From assembly GCA_050012175.1 (NCBI GenBank), contig JBEKHR010000007.1, positions 62,001 to 126,000 of the forward strand: 64,000 bases of DNA. Reading direction: 5' to 3'. Of the stretch, positions 24,684 through 33,938 are shown in pieces (the first letter of the stretch is position 1; each line of letters begins with the position of its first letter). Both the position numbers and the translations under genes were made by a program. This stretch comes from CAVROP01 sp050012175. GTDB taxonomy: Bacteria > Acidobacteriota > Terriglobia > UBA7540. Below the pieces are notes generated by a model. That model made no database searches, was not told where the DNA came from, and saw nothing but the letters and a program-made list of their open reading frames with translations.

Positions 24684-25574
24684 ATGAACATACTTAGCAT
24701 CGGTGAAGTATTATGGGATGTATTCGGGGACACGGAACACCTGGGTGGAGCGGCTTTCAATTTTGGCGCGCACGCCAAAATATTGGGGCACTCGGTATCC
24801 TTGATCAGCGCTGTAGGCGAAGACCCAAGGGGGCGACGCATCCTGGAAAGGATGGACGCTATGGGCCTGCCTACGCGTTTCGTCCGGCAGGAGAAGGATC
24901 ACCCCACCGGGATAGTCACCGTTAGCCTCGACACCTCAGGCCGGCCGCATTTCATCATCCACCGGCCCGCTGCCTACGACTTCCCCGCTCTCTCGGATGG
25001 GGACCTGGGAGAACTTTCATCTCCCCGGCCTGACTGGATTTATTTCGGAACGCTGTTTCAGATGAGCCCCAAGGCAAAGGCGCTGACCTTGAAGGTGATT
25101 GACGCCAACCCGGAAGCCCGACGCTTCTACGATGTGAACCTGCGTGAGAATTGTTATGAGGCCTCGCTCGTCAATGATTTGATGTCCCTCGCCACGGCCG
25201 TGAAGCTCAATGACCAGGAAGTCGATATGATTCAGTCCATGTTTGGCTGGTCATATCGTTCGCTGGAGGATTTTTGCCAAGGCACCGCACGCAAATTTGG
25301 ATGGGAGGCAGTCTGTGTCACGCGGGGAGAAGCAGGGTGCGTGCTGTTGGTGGGTAACAATTACGTCGCAGCGGAAGGGTACGAGGTTAGCGTCGCGGAT
25401 ACGGTAGGAGCCGGCGACGCCTTCGCCGCCGCCTTCGTCCACGGCATGGGAGAGGGATGGCCTGCCCAAGAAGTGGCTGATTTCGCCAACCGAGTTGGGG
25501 CCTTGGTCGCCAGCCGTCCCGGAGGCACTCCCTCCTGGACTATCGAAGAAGCAAGGGCGCTCAGCAGTCGGTAG
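24684..25574 (+). CDS. PfkB-family carbohydrate kinase (fructokinase-like)
   Basis: A 296-residue sugar kinase of the ribokinase/PfkB family. The N-terminal motif is GEVLWDVFGDTEHLGGAAFN. The C-terminal PfkB signature is DTVGAGDAFAAAFVHGMGEG, with the catalytic Asp in GAGDAF. The layout LGGAAFNFGAHAKILGHSVS fits fructokinase-type members. It follows the fused ABC permease by 9 bp, suggesting that the ATPase, permease and kinase serve one process, possibly one linked to a sugar or glycan ligand. The substrate is not established. A hairpin repeat covers its stop codon. Confidence 0.88.
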   Translation: MNILSIGEVLWDVFGDTEHLGGAAFNFGAHAKILGHSVSLISAVGEDPRGRRILERMDAMGLPTRFVRQEKDHPTGIVTVSLDTSGRPHFIIHRPAAYDFPALSDGDLGELSSPRPDWIYFGTLFQMSPKAKALTLKVIDANPEARRFYDVNLRENCYEASLVNDLMSLATAVKLNDQEVDMIQSMFGWSYRSLEDFCQGTARKFGWEAVCVTRGEAGCVLLVGNNYVAAEGYEVSVADTVGAGDAFAAAFVHGMGEGWPAQEVADFANRVGALVASRPGGTPSWTIEEARALSSR

Positions 25575-25639
25575 GTGGTAGGGCGGTATATGGTAGGTGG
25601 GGGATGCTCTTCCCCACATACGACGTACCACCTACCGGC
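25571..25639. repeat. GGTAGG hairpin repeat, copy 2, overlapping a stop codon
   Basis: This is the inverted-orientation relative of 6226-6300, with arms CGGTAGGTGGTA and TACCACCTACCGG and a central GGGGGATGCTCTTCCCC. The kinase stop codon TAG lies inside the left arm. The repeat separates the kinase from the convergent acetyl-CoA synthetase, a place for a bidirectional terminator. Confidence 0.75.
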
Positions 25640-25642
25640 CGA

Positions 25643-27388
25643 TCACTCCTCCAGCGTTGACAGGTCGCCCGTAGGCAAGCCCAGTTCCCAGGCCTTCAGA
25701 ACGCGCCGCATAATCTTCCCGCTGCGCGTTTTGGGAAGCTTTTGTTTGAACTCGATCTCACGGGGCGCCGCATGTGACGCCAGCTTCTGGCGGACGAATT
25801 TCTGGATCTCGCTTTTCAATTCGTCGCTGGGTTGGTATCCTTCGCGGAGCGAAATAAACGCTTTAATGATGTGACCGCGCAAAGCGTCCGGCTTTCCGAT
25901 CACTCCGGCCTCGGCTACCGCTGGGTGTTCCACGAGGCAACTCTCCACCTCGAATGGTCCCACATTCTCACCCGCCGTGATGATGAGGTCATCCACACGA
26001 CCCTGGAACCAGAAATACCCATCCGAGTCGCGGTAGGCGCTATCGCCGGTGACGTACCACCCCGGAATGCGAAAATAGGCCCGGTAACGTGCCGGCTGTT
26101 TCCAGATGGTCGGCATCATGCCGGGCCAGCCCGGCTTGATCACCAGATTCCCCAAAGTATTGGGCGGCAACTCCTTACCATCGTCATCCACGATGCTCGC
26201 CGTGACGCCCGGAACGGGCCTTCCCATTGAACCGGGGCGGATGGTCATGGAGGGATAGTTTGAAATGAGGATATGACCGGTTTCGGTCATCCACCAGTTA
26301 TCGTGGATCCTTCGCCCGTAAGTTTTCCAGCCCCACCATACGACTTCCGGATTCAGGGGTTCTCCCACGCTCAGGACGTGCCTGAGGGAGGAGAGATCGT
26401 ACTGCTTCGCCGCCTCCTCGCCGGCTGCCATCAACATCCGGAATGCGGTTGGAGCGCTATACCAGATGTTCACCCGGAACCGTTCGATCGTGCGGTACCA
26501 CTCCGTGGCGTTAAAGCGGCCGCCGCGAATCAGGTTGGTCGCTCCATTCAACCAAGCCGCGAAAATTCCGTAGGAGGTGCCCGTTACCCAGCCGGGGTCT
26601 GCCGTACACCAATAAACATCGTCTTCCTGAAGGTCGAGAACCCACCTGCCGGTCATCAAATGGCCGAGCATGGCACGCTGCGCGTGGAGCACGCCCTTGG
26701 GCTTGCCGGTAGAGCCCGAGGTGTAGTGGATAATGAGCGGATCATCCAGCGTCAGCCACTCGATTTCGGTCTTGTCCTCCGCCCCTTCCACCAACGCTTC
26801 GAAACTATAATGTCCTTGGGGCAATCCATCGGAACCCGCGCCGACCAGGATCACGTGCTTGAGTGCCGGCAGTTCCCATTGCGGGACTCGGTCCAGCAGT
26901 GCAGGAGAGGTCACCAGGGCCACGGCTTCGGCGTTCGCCATGCGATCGCGGACCGCGTCTTCCATAAAAGCTTCGAAAAGCGGGCTAGCGATGGCCCCGA
27001 TCTTCAAGATTCCGAGAATGGCGATATAAAGCTCCGGCCGACGCCCCAGGAACACAAAGACGCGGTCCCCTTTTACAACTCCGAGCTTCCTCAGGGCGTT
27101 GGCAAAGCGATTCGACTGAAGCGAGAGGTCCTCGAAAGTGAGCCGCGCCGTATATTCGCGGTCGGTATAAATCAGAGCGAGCTTATTCCGCCGGCCTCGG
27201 GTCAGGTGCCTGTCGATGGCCTCATGCGCCATGTTCACCTTACCGGTGTGGCTCCAATCAAACTCCTTATGAGCATCCTCCCACCTGAAGCTCTGGTAAG
27301 CGGCCTCATAATCCTGCAAGTGATGCTTCCCAGAAGCATCCGTCGGATCCAATACGTTGTTCACATTCACCGGCGTCTTGGTAGCCAT
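25643..27388 (-). CDS. acsA: Acetyl-CoA synthetase (AMP-forming)
   Basis: A 581-residue adenylate-forming enzyme making acetyl-CoA from acetate, ATP and CoA. The A3 loop is HYTSGSTGKPKGVLHAQR, the acyl-pocket tryptophan motif is DNWWMTETG, the hinge region is YVTGDSAYRDSDGYFWFQGR and the catalytic-lysine loop near the end is LPKTRSGKIMRRVLKA. The WxxTETG tryptophan is that of acetate-using members. Length is shorter than classical Acs (about 650) and fits the AcsA/Bacillus-type variant. The C-terminal Lys may be acetylated as in other Acs proteins (known for the family). It is transcribed toward the sugar-kinase operon and convergent with it. With ackA it makes acetate use or cycling likely. 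Confidence 0.94.
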   Translation of the reverse strand: MATKTPVNVNNVLDPTDASGKHHLQDYEAAYQSFRWEDAHKEFDWSHTGKVNMAHEAIDRHLTRGRRNKLALIYTDREYTARLTFEDLSLQSNRFANALRKLGVVKGDRVFVFLGRRPELYIAILGILKIGAIASPLFEAFMEDAVRDRMANAEAVALVTSPALLDRVPQWELPALKHVILVGAGSDGLPQGHYSFEALVEGAEDKTEIEWLTLDDPLIIHYTSGSTGKPKGVLHAQRAMLGHLMTGRWVLDLQEDDVYWCTADPGWVTGTSYGIFAAWLNGATNLIRGGRFNATEWYRTIERFRVNIWYSAPTAFRMLMAAGEEAAKQYDLSSLRHVLSVGEPLNPEVVWWGWKTYGRRIHDNWWMTETGHILISNYPSMTIRPGSMGRPVPGVTASIVDDDGKELPPNTLGNLVIKPGWPGMMPTIWKQPARYRAYFRIPGWYVTGDSAYRDSDGYFWFQGRVDDLIITAGENVGPFEVESCLVEHPAVAEAGVIGKPDALRGHIIKAFISLREGYQPSDELKSEIQKFVRQKLASHAAPREIEFKQKLPKTRSGKIMRRVLKAWELGLPTGDLSTLEE

Positions 27389-27784
27389 GATCTCGACCTC
27401 GTTCCCAATTCGAGTCAGACACCCCTCGCAAAGCAGGTGACTTGATGAGGGGGACCGCCTTGAAGGCGGTCACCCCTCGCTTCGCTTCCGTCCAGGTCGG
27501 TGCCGGAACCCCGAAGGGGTTCAAATTGAGTAGCCGTGGGCAAAGGCACGGTTTTGGTGCCCGCCGCCCACGGGCCGCGTCGCCATGAATTCTGCCGACC
27601 CCGCAGGGGTCGAACAGTTCGGCCCTTACAGGGCCGAGCGAGATGTCGACGCGCCGTTACCGTGGGTTTCATCCCGCAGGGCGGGACTACTCATGTAGTC
27701 CCGATTAATCGGGACGCGAAACGGTCAAACCTCTTCAGGCCGCACGGGTGGAGCCCGTGCATACCTCAGTTCCAGTCGACTCGC
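27389..27784. other. Intergenic palindrome cluster between acsA and glcF
   Basis: No gene is supported. Inverted units such as CCGCCTTGAAGGCGG, CCCCGAAGGGG, GACCCCGCAGGGGTC and GGCCCTTACAGGGCC follow each other at 20-60 bp spacing. The style matches 21.5-22.2 kb. The stretch lies upstream of acsA, so its promoter should be within or near it, and downstream of glcF. Confidence 0.6.
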
Positions 27785-29113
27785 TCAGCCCCGATAGGCT
27801 TCATCTAACAGTTCTACAACATGGAGCACCCGACGTTCGCCTCCAGCGCGCGAAACACCGGCACGCAACTGGAGCAGGCAGCCGGGATTCGCCGTCAGGA
27901 TAAGCTCGGCTTTTGTCTCCTCAATCCGCCGCATTTTATTCTGGAGAAGTTTTTCCGCCAAGTCGTTGTGAACCACGTTGTAAATCCCGGCGCTTCCACA
28001 ACAGATCTCCGATTCCTTTAATTCGATAAGCTCCAGCCCCGGTACTGCCGCCAGCAACTTCCTCGGCGCCGACCGAATTCTTTGCGCATGACCCAAGTGG
28101 CAGGAGTCCTGATAAGTCGCCCGTACTCTAGTTACCGCGAATTCCTTATTGAAGTCAATACCTGCCAGGAATTCCGTCACATCTCGAAGCTTCCCGGAAA
28201 AGGCCTGTGCCGGCTCAAAATAGTCCCGGTCGTCTTCTTGAAAGAGAAGCGGATATTCCTTCAAAACCGAGCCACAGCCCGCCGCGTTCGTAATGACCGC
28301 GTCAAACCCATCGGCCAGGAAGGCGCGGATGTTCCGTTTGGCCAGCTCGCGCGCCAAGTCGCGAATACCCGCGTGGACATGCAGCGCGCCGCAGCATCCC
28401 TGCTCAGCGGGAATGACCACCTCACATCCATTCTTGGCGAGCACGCGCAGCGTCGCATCATTCAGCCGCGCAAATGATAGATTGGCGATGCACCCGGCAA
28501 AGAACGCCACCCTGTAGCGGCGAGTCCCCACGGCAGGAACCACGGTGCCCAGGCGCTCCGTAAAGAACGGTTTTTCCATCCGTGGCGCGAGTCCTGCTAC
28601 GCGGTCCAAGCTCCACGGCAAGAGCTTCAGGAGGCGAGACGCAAGGAGCAGCCTCTCCAAGCCGGACCTTTGATAGAAACGCAGAATCTTCCCTGCCACT
28701 TCCAGCCTTTGGCGGTATGGAAGGAGTTCGTAGAAGAAGAGCTTCCTCAAAAGGGCGGCAAAAGGGGGCCGCTTGTAATACTTCTCGATTTGCCCTCGCG
28801 CCACCTCCACCAGCTTTCCATACTCGACGCCCGATGGGCACGCGGTTTCGCAAGCGCGACAATCCAGGCAGAGGTCAATGTGCCGCACGAAGCTCTCGCC
28901 CAGAGGCAACCGGCCCCGTTCCACCTGAATCATTTGATAGATGCGCCCGCGGGGCGAATCCATTTCTAAGCCAAGTTCGCGATAAGTGGGGCAGGCATTC
29001 AGACAAAGGCCGCAACGAACGCACCGGGAGTAGTCCGCCCAACGGGGGGCTTCACCTGGGCCGTACCCGCGACCGTTCCTCTCGACCACTACTTGCGTAC
29101 CCGTCTGGCTCAA
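27785..29113 (-). CDS. glcF: Glycolate oxidase iron-sulfur subunit GlcF
   Basis: A 442-residue Fe-S protein of the glycolate (or D-lactate/2-hydroxyacid) dehydrogenase complex. Two 4Fe-4S motifs are seen near the start, CVRCGLCLNACP and CLDCRACETACP. Two CCG domains follow, with signatures EQGCCGALHVHAG and SEICCGSAGIYN. The complex passes electrons from glycolate oxidation to the respiratory chain. It is the last gene of glcD-glcE-glcF on the minus strand, separated from glcE by a 123-bp repeat-filled gap. Confidence 0.94.
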   Translation of the reverse strand: MSQTGTQVVVERNGRGYGPGEAPRWADYSRCVRCGLCLNACPTYRELGLEMDSPRGRIYQMIQVERGRLPLGESFVRHIDLCLDCRACETACPSGVEYGKLVEVARGQIEKYYKRPPFAALLRKLFFYELLPYRQRLEVAGKILRFYQRSGLERLLLASRLLKLLPWSLDRVAGLAPRMEKPFFTERLGTVVPAVGTRRYRVAFFAGCIANLSFARLNDATLRVLAKNGCEVVIPAEQGCCGALHVHAGIRDLARELAKRNIRAFLADGFDAVITNAAGCGSVLKEYPLLFQEDDRDYFEPAQAFSGKLRDVTEFLAGIDFNKEFAVTRVRATYQDSCHLGHAQRIRSAPRKLLAAVPGLELIELKESEICCGSAGIYNVVHNDLAEKLLQNKMRRIEETKAELILTANPGCLLQLRAGVSRAGGERRVLHVVELLDEAYRG

Positions 29114-29130
29114 AACGGTTCCCCTCTTAG

Positions 29131-29228
29131 CTGTCAGCTGTCAGCTATCAGCTTTCAGCCCATGAATTCTTTTCTGCCTTCTGCTTTTTTTTGGAGGCTG
29201 AAAGCGGACGGCTGATAGCTGATAGCTG
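29131..29228. repeat. Low-complexity short-unit repeat block inside the glc operon
   Basis: Units of TCAGCTGTCAGCTATCAGC type occur on one side, and complementary GCTGATAGCTGATAGCTGC on the other, around a TTCTGCTTTTTTTTGG centre. The block can fold into a long hairpin. It fills nearly the whole gap between glcE and glcF and could reduce readthrough to glcF. Confidence 0.75.
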
Positions 29229-29236
29229 CTTTCCGC

Positions 29237-30589
29237 CTAAAGCCCTCCCACAAACCTGCCGGGCGAAAGGACACCCTTTGGATCCCACGCCGCCTTCAGT
29301 CTTCGCATGGCTTCGAGGTGGTCGCCACTCGGGCCCCACGCGTCTGGTTCCGCATTAAAGCCGTTTGGATATTGCTCCACCACCAGCGCTCCGCCCAGGC
29401 GTGCAGCAGATTTACGAGTATTCGTCACAAGGCGGTCAGCGGCGGTTCCGAGCTTCACACCCCATAAGCCCAGATGCACGATGCCAACGCCCACCTGCGC
29501 AAAGCTGGCCATCTTCACCTCTTCACCCTCAGCCACCTGCTGCGCAAAGCTGAGAAATTCCTCGGAGCTTGCAATCGGCAGCGTAGCCTTCAGAACCATG
29601 ACGTCGGGGAAAGAGCCCGCAAACAATTGCTCATAATCTCTTAACCGAAGCCAGCAACTCTTCGCCGTCTGCTCATTCAACTGGCGGCTCGGGACGCCCA
29701 TGGATCGTCCCATTTCGGCGAGATCCCTGGCGTGCCTCTCCAGGATTCTCGGCGAGCCACCAACTTCTATCCAGAGTTCCAGTCCTTGTGCATCTCCTGG
29801 AGGCGGCCCGTTCTGGAGAAGGCTCGAGGCCTCAGTATTAAAGAGGACCATGCACAGGGGTTCCAGAGGCGAGTTCAGGATTCGCCTGCGCAAGTCTCGA
29901 GCCAGGCCGAGTGTCCCCGGTTCGAGCACCAGGGTGGCGCGCCTAGCCAGCCGCGGAAACAGTTTGAAGCTGGCTTCCACTATCACTCCCAACGTCCCGT
30001 AAGAACCCACGAGGAGCTTGCAAAGATCGTATCCCGCTACGTTCTTCACCACGCGACCGCCGCTCTTGACCAACTTCCCTTCTGTCGTGGCAACCTTTAT
30101 TCCGAGCACCATGTCACGTGGTGAGCCAAAACGAAGGCGTAAAGGTCCCGCCGAGTTCGTTGCCAGGATGCCCCCTATGCTTGCCCTTGCCCCACCGAGC
30201 GGGTCCAAGGGGAGCCAAAGCCCCTCGCCACCCAGAAAGTCCTGGAAGTCCCCTAGCTTCATCCCCGCTTCAACGCTGGTGGTCAGGTCCGCCGGTTCAT
30301 AATGCCAGACATGGTTCAATTCTTTGAGTGACAAGGCAAGGTCGTAGCGGCGGGGCGGGCTGCCTATGGGGAGTTTGGTGCCGTTGCCGCGAGGGATCAC
30401 AGCGAGGTCACGGTCAGCGGCGAACTTCAGGACCGCGGCAACACTCTCCGCTGTAGGTGGGTCCACAATGTACTGGGGAACCCTCCCTCCTACCGCCATC
30501 GCCGCGCAGGCTGTGGGTTCTGAAACAACATGCGATTCACCCACGATCGCTGCGAGGGCCAGATGGACGGAGTCGTGAGCCGTATTCAC
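29237..30589 (-). CDS. glcE: Glycolate oxidase FAD-binding subunit GlcE
   Basis: A 451-residue FAD-linked subunit with the PCMH-type FAD-binding fold: VAAVLKFAADRDLAVIPRGN, GNGTKLPIGSPP, and later GIGGILATNSAGPLRLRFGS, LGIKVATTEGKLVKSGGRVV and KNVAGYDLCKLLVGSYGTLG. The C-terminal half is the oxidase-type cap. The start is set at GTG 30589, which overlaps the glcD stop codon by 4 nt (GTGA). A longer frame from 30631 adds only basic residues unlike the family. It is translationally coupled to glcD. Confidence 0.92.
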   Translation of the reverse strand: MNTAHDSVHLALAAIVGESHVVSEPTACAAMAVGGRVPQYIVDPPTAESVAAVLKFAADRDLAVIPRGNGTKLPIGSPPRRYDLALSLKELNHVWHYEPADLTTSVEAGMKLGDFQDFLGGEGLWLPLDPLGGARASIGGILATNSAGPLRLRFGSPRDMVLGIKVATTEGKLVKSGGRVVKNVAGYDLCKLLVGSYGTLGVIVEASFKLFPRLARRATLVLEPGTLGLARDLRRRILNSPLEPLCMVLFNTEASSLLQNGPPPGDAQGLELWIEVGGSPRILERHARDLAEMGRSMGVPSRQLNEQTAKSCWLRLRDYEQLFAGSFPDVMVLKATLPIASSEEFLSFAQQVAEGEEVKMASFAQVGVGIVHLGLWGVKLGTAADRLVTNTRKSAARLGGALVVEQYPNGFNAEPDAWGPSGDHLEAMRRLKAAWDPKGVLSPGRFVGGL

Positions 30590-32013
30590 AGAACGCCCCC
30601 TGCGCCCGCCCCGATACGCAATTCGCCGCACATCTTGCCTGTAGGAAAGACCTTGCCAGGGTTGAAAAGCCCCTCCGAGTTGAAAACCCCTTTGATCTTC
30701 CGCATCATGTCCAGGTCATCCGCCGTGAAGAGGAGGGGCATCAGGTTGATCTTCTCAATGCCCACACCATGTTCGCCAGTGATCGAACCACCCATTTCAA
30801 TACATTTGGCAAGGACTTCCTGGGCGGCCTCACGAACCCGTCTGGATTCATCCGCATCGCGAGGGTCGAACAGGAAAATCGGATGAAGGTTTCCGTCACC
30901 CGCATGGAATATATTCCCAATCTTCACGCTGTACCTAGTCCCAACCTGCCCAATAAACTCCAGCATTTCGGGCAGACGTGTACGGGGAATCACTCCATCC
31001 TGCACATAATAGCTTGGGCTTATTCGTCCCAGAGCTCCGAAGGCGTTCTTTCTTCCCTTCCACAAAAGATCGCGTTCTTCTGCCGATTTTGCCCGGCGAA
31101 CTTGCCGCGCCATTTTCTCCTGGCATACCGACTCGATTTGCAGAGCGTTTTCTTCAACGGCTTCTCTGAGCCCTTCAACCTCAATCAAGAGAACTGCGGC
31201 GGAATCCATCGGATAGCCTGCGTGGGTAGCTTCCTCGATGGCGCGCAGTGTGAAACCGTCGATCATTTCCAGGGCGGCGGGCGTGATGCCGCGTGCGGTA
31301 ATTGCCGCCACCGTACGCGTGGCGTCGACCACGCGCTCATAAACCGCCAGCAATGTTGCCACGGTCTCCGCCTTACGCATCAACCTAACGGTTATCTCCG
31401 TCACGATCCCGAGAGTCCCCTCGGACCCGACGAACAAACCCGTAAGGTCGTAACCAGGAGGGTCCCAAAACTTGCCGCCGGTATGAATCACTTCTCCAGT
31501 CGGTAATACCACTTCCAGTCCTAGGACGTGATTGGTCGTCACACCGTACAAAAGAGTATGAGGCCCCCCTGCGTTCTCGGCGACGTTTCCACCCAGGGTG
31601 CAGGCCTTCTGGCTGGAAGGGTCCGGTGCAAAGTAATAGCCGTCATCCGAGACAGCCAGGGAAAGATCGAGATTGACTACGCCGGGTTGGACTCTGGCAC
31701 GCTGGTTCTCGATGTCGATTTCAAGGATGTCCTTCATCCTCGAGAAGACAATGAGGATACCACCCTGCCAAGGAAGCGAGCCCCCACTCAAGCCTGTTCC
31801 CGCACCACGGGGAACGACCAAGAGCTTCCGACTCGCTGCAAACTTCACCACTTGGACTACGTGTTCCGTGCTTCGTGGAAAAACGACGACATCGGGTGGA
31901 CGAAGCGAAGAAAGACCATCGTACTCGTAAAGCATAAGGTCCTCGGGTCGCCACAGAACAGCGTCCCGGCCCAAGATACTCACGAGTTCGCGGACCAAAG
32001 CGGTGGGCTTCAT
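30586..32013 (-). CDS. glcD: Glycolate oxidase catalytic subunit GlcD
   Basis: A 475-residue FAD oxidase subunit. It begins MKPTALVRELVSILGRDAVL, the usual GlcD N-terminus, and shows the FAD-binding motif VPRGAGTGLSGGSLPWQGGI, then GLFVGSEGTLGIVTEITVRL. The C-terminal metal-site and active-site regions are FHAGDGNLHPIFLFDP and GSITGEHGVGIEKINLMPLL. Upstream codons back to 32235 are in frame but unlike the family, so ATG 32013 is chosen. It is the first gene of glcDEF. The subunit oxidises glycolate or related 2-hydroxyacids to the oxoacid. Confidence 0.95.
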   Translation of the reverse strand: MKPTALVRELVSILGRDAVLWRPEDLMLYEYDGLSSLRPPDVVVFPRSTEHVVQVVKFAASRKLLVVPRGAGTGLSGGSLPWQGGILIVFSRMKDILEIDIENQRARVQPGVVNLDLSLAVSDDGYYFAPDPSSQKACTLGGNVAENAGGPHTLLYGVTTNHVLGLEVVLPTGEVIHTGGKFWDPPGYDLTGLFVGSEGTLGIVTEITVRLMRKAETVATLLAVYERVVDATRTVAAITARGITPAALEMIDGFTLRAIEEATHAGYPMDSAAVLLIEVEGLREAVEENALQIESVCQEKMARQVRRAKSAEERDLLWKGRKNAFGALGRISPSYYVQDGVIPRTRLPEMLEFIGQVGTRYSVKIGNIFHAGDGNLHPIFLFDPRDADESRRVREAAQEVLAKCIEMGGSITGEHGVGIEKINLMPLLFTADDLDMMRKIKGVFNSEGLFNPGKVFPTGKMCGELRIGAGAGGVL

Positions 32014-33449
32014 GAAGTACCACACGGCAGGCCTGCGCTGATTGCACGAGCGCACGGGAGGGGAAAATCGATTCGCTCTGCCACCAACACCCTGTTGCCC
32101 CAGCAAACTGAGTATATCCACGTTCCTGCGGACCGTCAACGCGCCTTGCCGCCGGGCCGCATGACATATCTGTGAAAGCCCTGGAGTCAAGAGCAAGTTC
32201 CTTTGTACAGCCCGTCGTGGCGGGCGACAGACCATAGGCCAGGGCGTGAGAAGGTGGGAGATAATCCCAAGGCGTCCAGTGTCAAATCGCGCCTACTATT
32301 GAATAATCGTTAGCAAAATATTACGAGGTTCTACTATTTCACAGGCTCTGAGAGGCCGTGAAATAATCCCGAAGATGCGGGCTTTGCACAGCGTAAGTTA
32401 TTGAATAATCGGAGTCGGGATATGACTATTCTGGATTATTTCACAACTCCTGACGCCCTGGGCTATCCTGCGAAGCGGGATTCGCCCTCTGGGCTTTGCC
32501 CTGACGTACCCCTCATGCTTGGAAACAACAGCGAGATTAGGAATCGTTGCAAACTGTCGCTTTCTTGTCGCACAGCCCCGTCACCGCGTAAGGGCGTGCC
32601 GCGTGGGCGCCCGCTCCAGGCGAGCACCCGCCGCGGCGGGCCCAGCACAAGATTCGAGCGCACTCCACCTATCCCTGCCGTTTGGAGAGGCCAACTCCTC
32701 GTCAAACTGACCCACGCCCGAATCACAGAAACTGACTCCGAGTCAGCTTCAGGTTCCGGAGCGGCTGCATACGACTGGACACAAATCATTGAATGACTGA
32801 ACCCTTTCAGGTAATCAACCGTTCGATCTTGGGACACGCAATCTCAAAATCGGACAGTCTGCGCTGCTTCGTTTTTTGTGGTCCAGCGTCGAAAACGTGT
32901 GGATTCAGTTTCTTGGCGCTGGCCTTCAAATGGCACTCGAATTGCCACAAGTATGCTGGGACGCAACAGGCAGTGGGTGGTACGTGGCTGGTAGGGCCAC
33001 AGCTCAAGCTTCCGCATGGCATCTACTGTTTGCGAATGCCGCAATTGTATGGAACCTCGCGCAAGGCCCATACGTACTAGATGCTGAATGAGGAAAGCTA
33101 ACCGAAATGTTCAGCACACGTCTAAGAAAAGGAAACCAGCACTGAGCCGACGGTTTCAGGAGATTAGTGAACGAAAACCGACTCGTCACGCCTAAGGTGG
33201 TGAGCGGGCAGGAAAACGTAAGGGGTTAAATGGACTCTCTTCGCTGAAGGTTTGGCGGCCTGGGCGAGGAGAATCCCTCGGAAAGGCTTGAGGCCTTGCG
33301 GCCCCCTGCTTCTCATTTAACCCCGTTTGATTGTAAGGGTATTCGCAACTTAAATGCAAGAGGCGGCCGGGCAAAGGCGGAGGCGCGGTCCCGTCAGCCG
33401 ACGGCCCGCTCGGATTAACGAAGACCAACCAGCAACCAAGGAGGATCCA
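32014..33449. other. Long intergenic region without a supported gene
   Basis: About 1.4 kb. The left end holds the glcD upstream region. At 32280-32450 it is AT-rich with repeated TTGAATAATCG (about 32298 and 32401) and a small hairpin TATTTCAC...GTGAAATA (32335-32365). The sequence TGTGAAATAATC also forms the ends of the nested repeat at 44148-44255. Open frames in 32.4-33.1 kb are low-complexity and match no family I know. The right end holds the AAGGAGG site of the next gene. Confidence 0.55.
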
Positions 33450-33809
33450 ATGGGTATCAGAAAGTATCTCGGGACATCAATTCTATCGGTGGCTCTGCTT
33501 CTCGCATCCGGCATTCCAGGCTTAGCCAAGAACTCGCGGACTGTGGCCCTTACCCGTGATGCCGTTCTGGCCGGCAAAACTCTTCCGGAAGGTAATTATG
33601 TTGTACAGTGGGAAGCTCACAGTCCTCGAGCAGCCGTGGAATTCGCGCAGGGCCACAAAGTTGTTCTCTCAACAGAGGGCAGACTCGAGGACCGTGGCAA
33701 GAAGTACAGCTCCACTACGGTGGTCTACGACACCGCCTCGGATGGAAGCATGACCATCAGTGAGATTCGCTTCGCTGGCTCGAGCGAGGTCCTCGTTTTC
33801 AATCAATGA
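33450..33809 (+). CDS. Small secreted protein, paralogue 1
   Basis: A 119-residue exported protein. It has a signal peptide (LGTSILSVALLLASGIPGLA) and then a beta-rich domain with VALTRDAVLAGKTLPEGNYV, WEAHSPRAAVEF, HKVVLSTEGRLEDR, TVVYDTASDGSMTISEIRFA and a closing VLVFNQ. An AAGGAGG ribosome-binding site lies 5 nt before the ATG. A clear paralogue is at 35885-36268, and a divergently oriented regulator lies between. This kind of small protein is frequent in Acidobacteriota but has no named function; an envelope role is inferred. Confidence 0.8.
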   Translation: MGIRKYLGTSILSVALLLASGIPGLAKNSRTVALTRDAVLAGKTLPEGNYVVQWEAHSPRAAVEFAQGHKVVLSTEGRLEDRGKKYSSTTVVYDTASDGSMTISEIRFAGSSEVLVFNQ

Positions 33810-33938
33810 CACCTCACGCTGAGAGCCGCTGCTGAAGATTTGGAAGCTAATTTGGCGGGCCGCGCCCCCGACCCGCCAACCACTTTTGCCGCGACATGGA
33901 CGATACATCTGTTTTTTGGCACGCAGCCCACAAACGGC

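Noticed and set aside
26273..27445. A 390-codon open frame on the plus strand
   Set aside because: It lies wholly antisense to the acetyl-CoA synthetase gene and has no recognisable domain.
30457..31506. A 349-codon open frame on the plus strand
   Set aside because: It is antisense to glcE/glcD and reads as a shadow of them.
32401..33091. Several short frames between glcD and the secreted protein
   Set aside because: They overlap each other on both strands, lack ribosome-binding sites and match no family I know.
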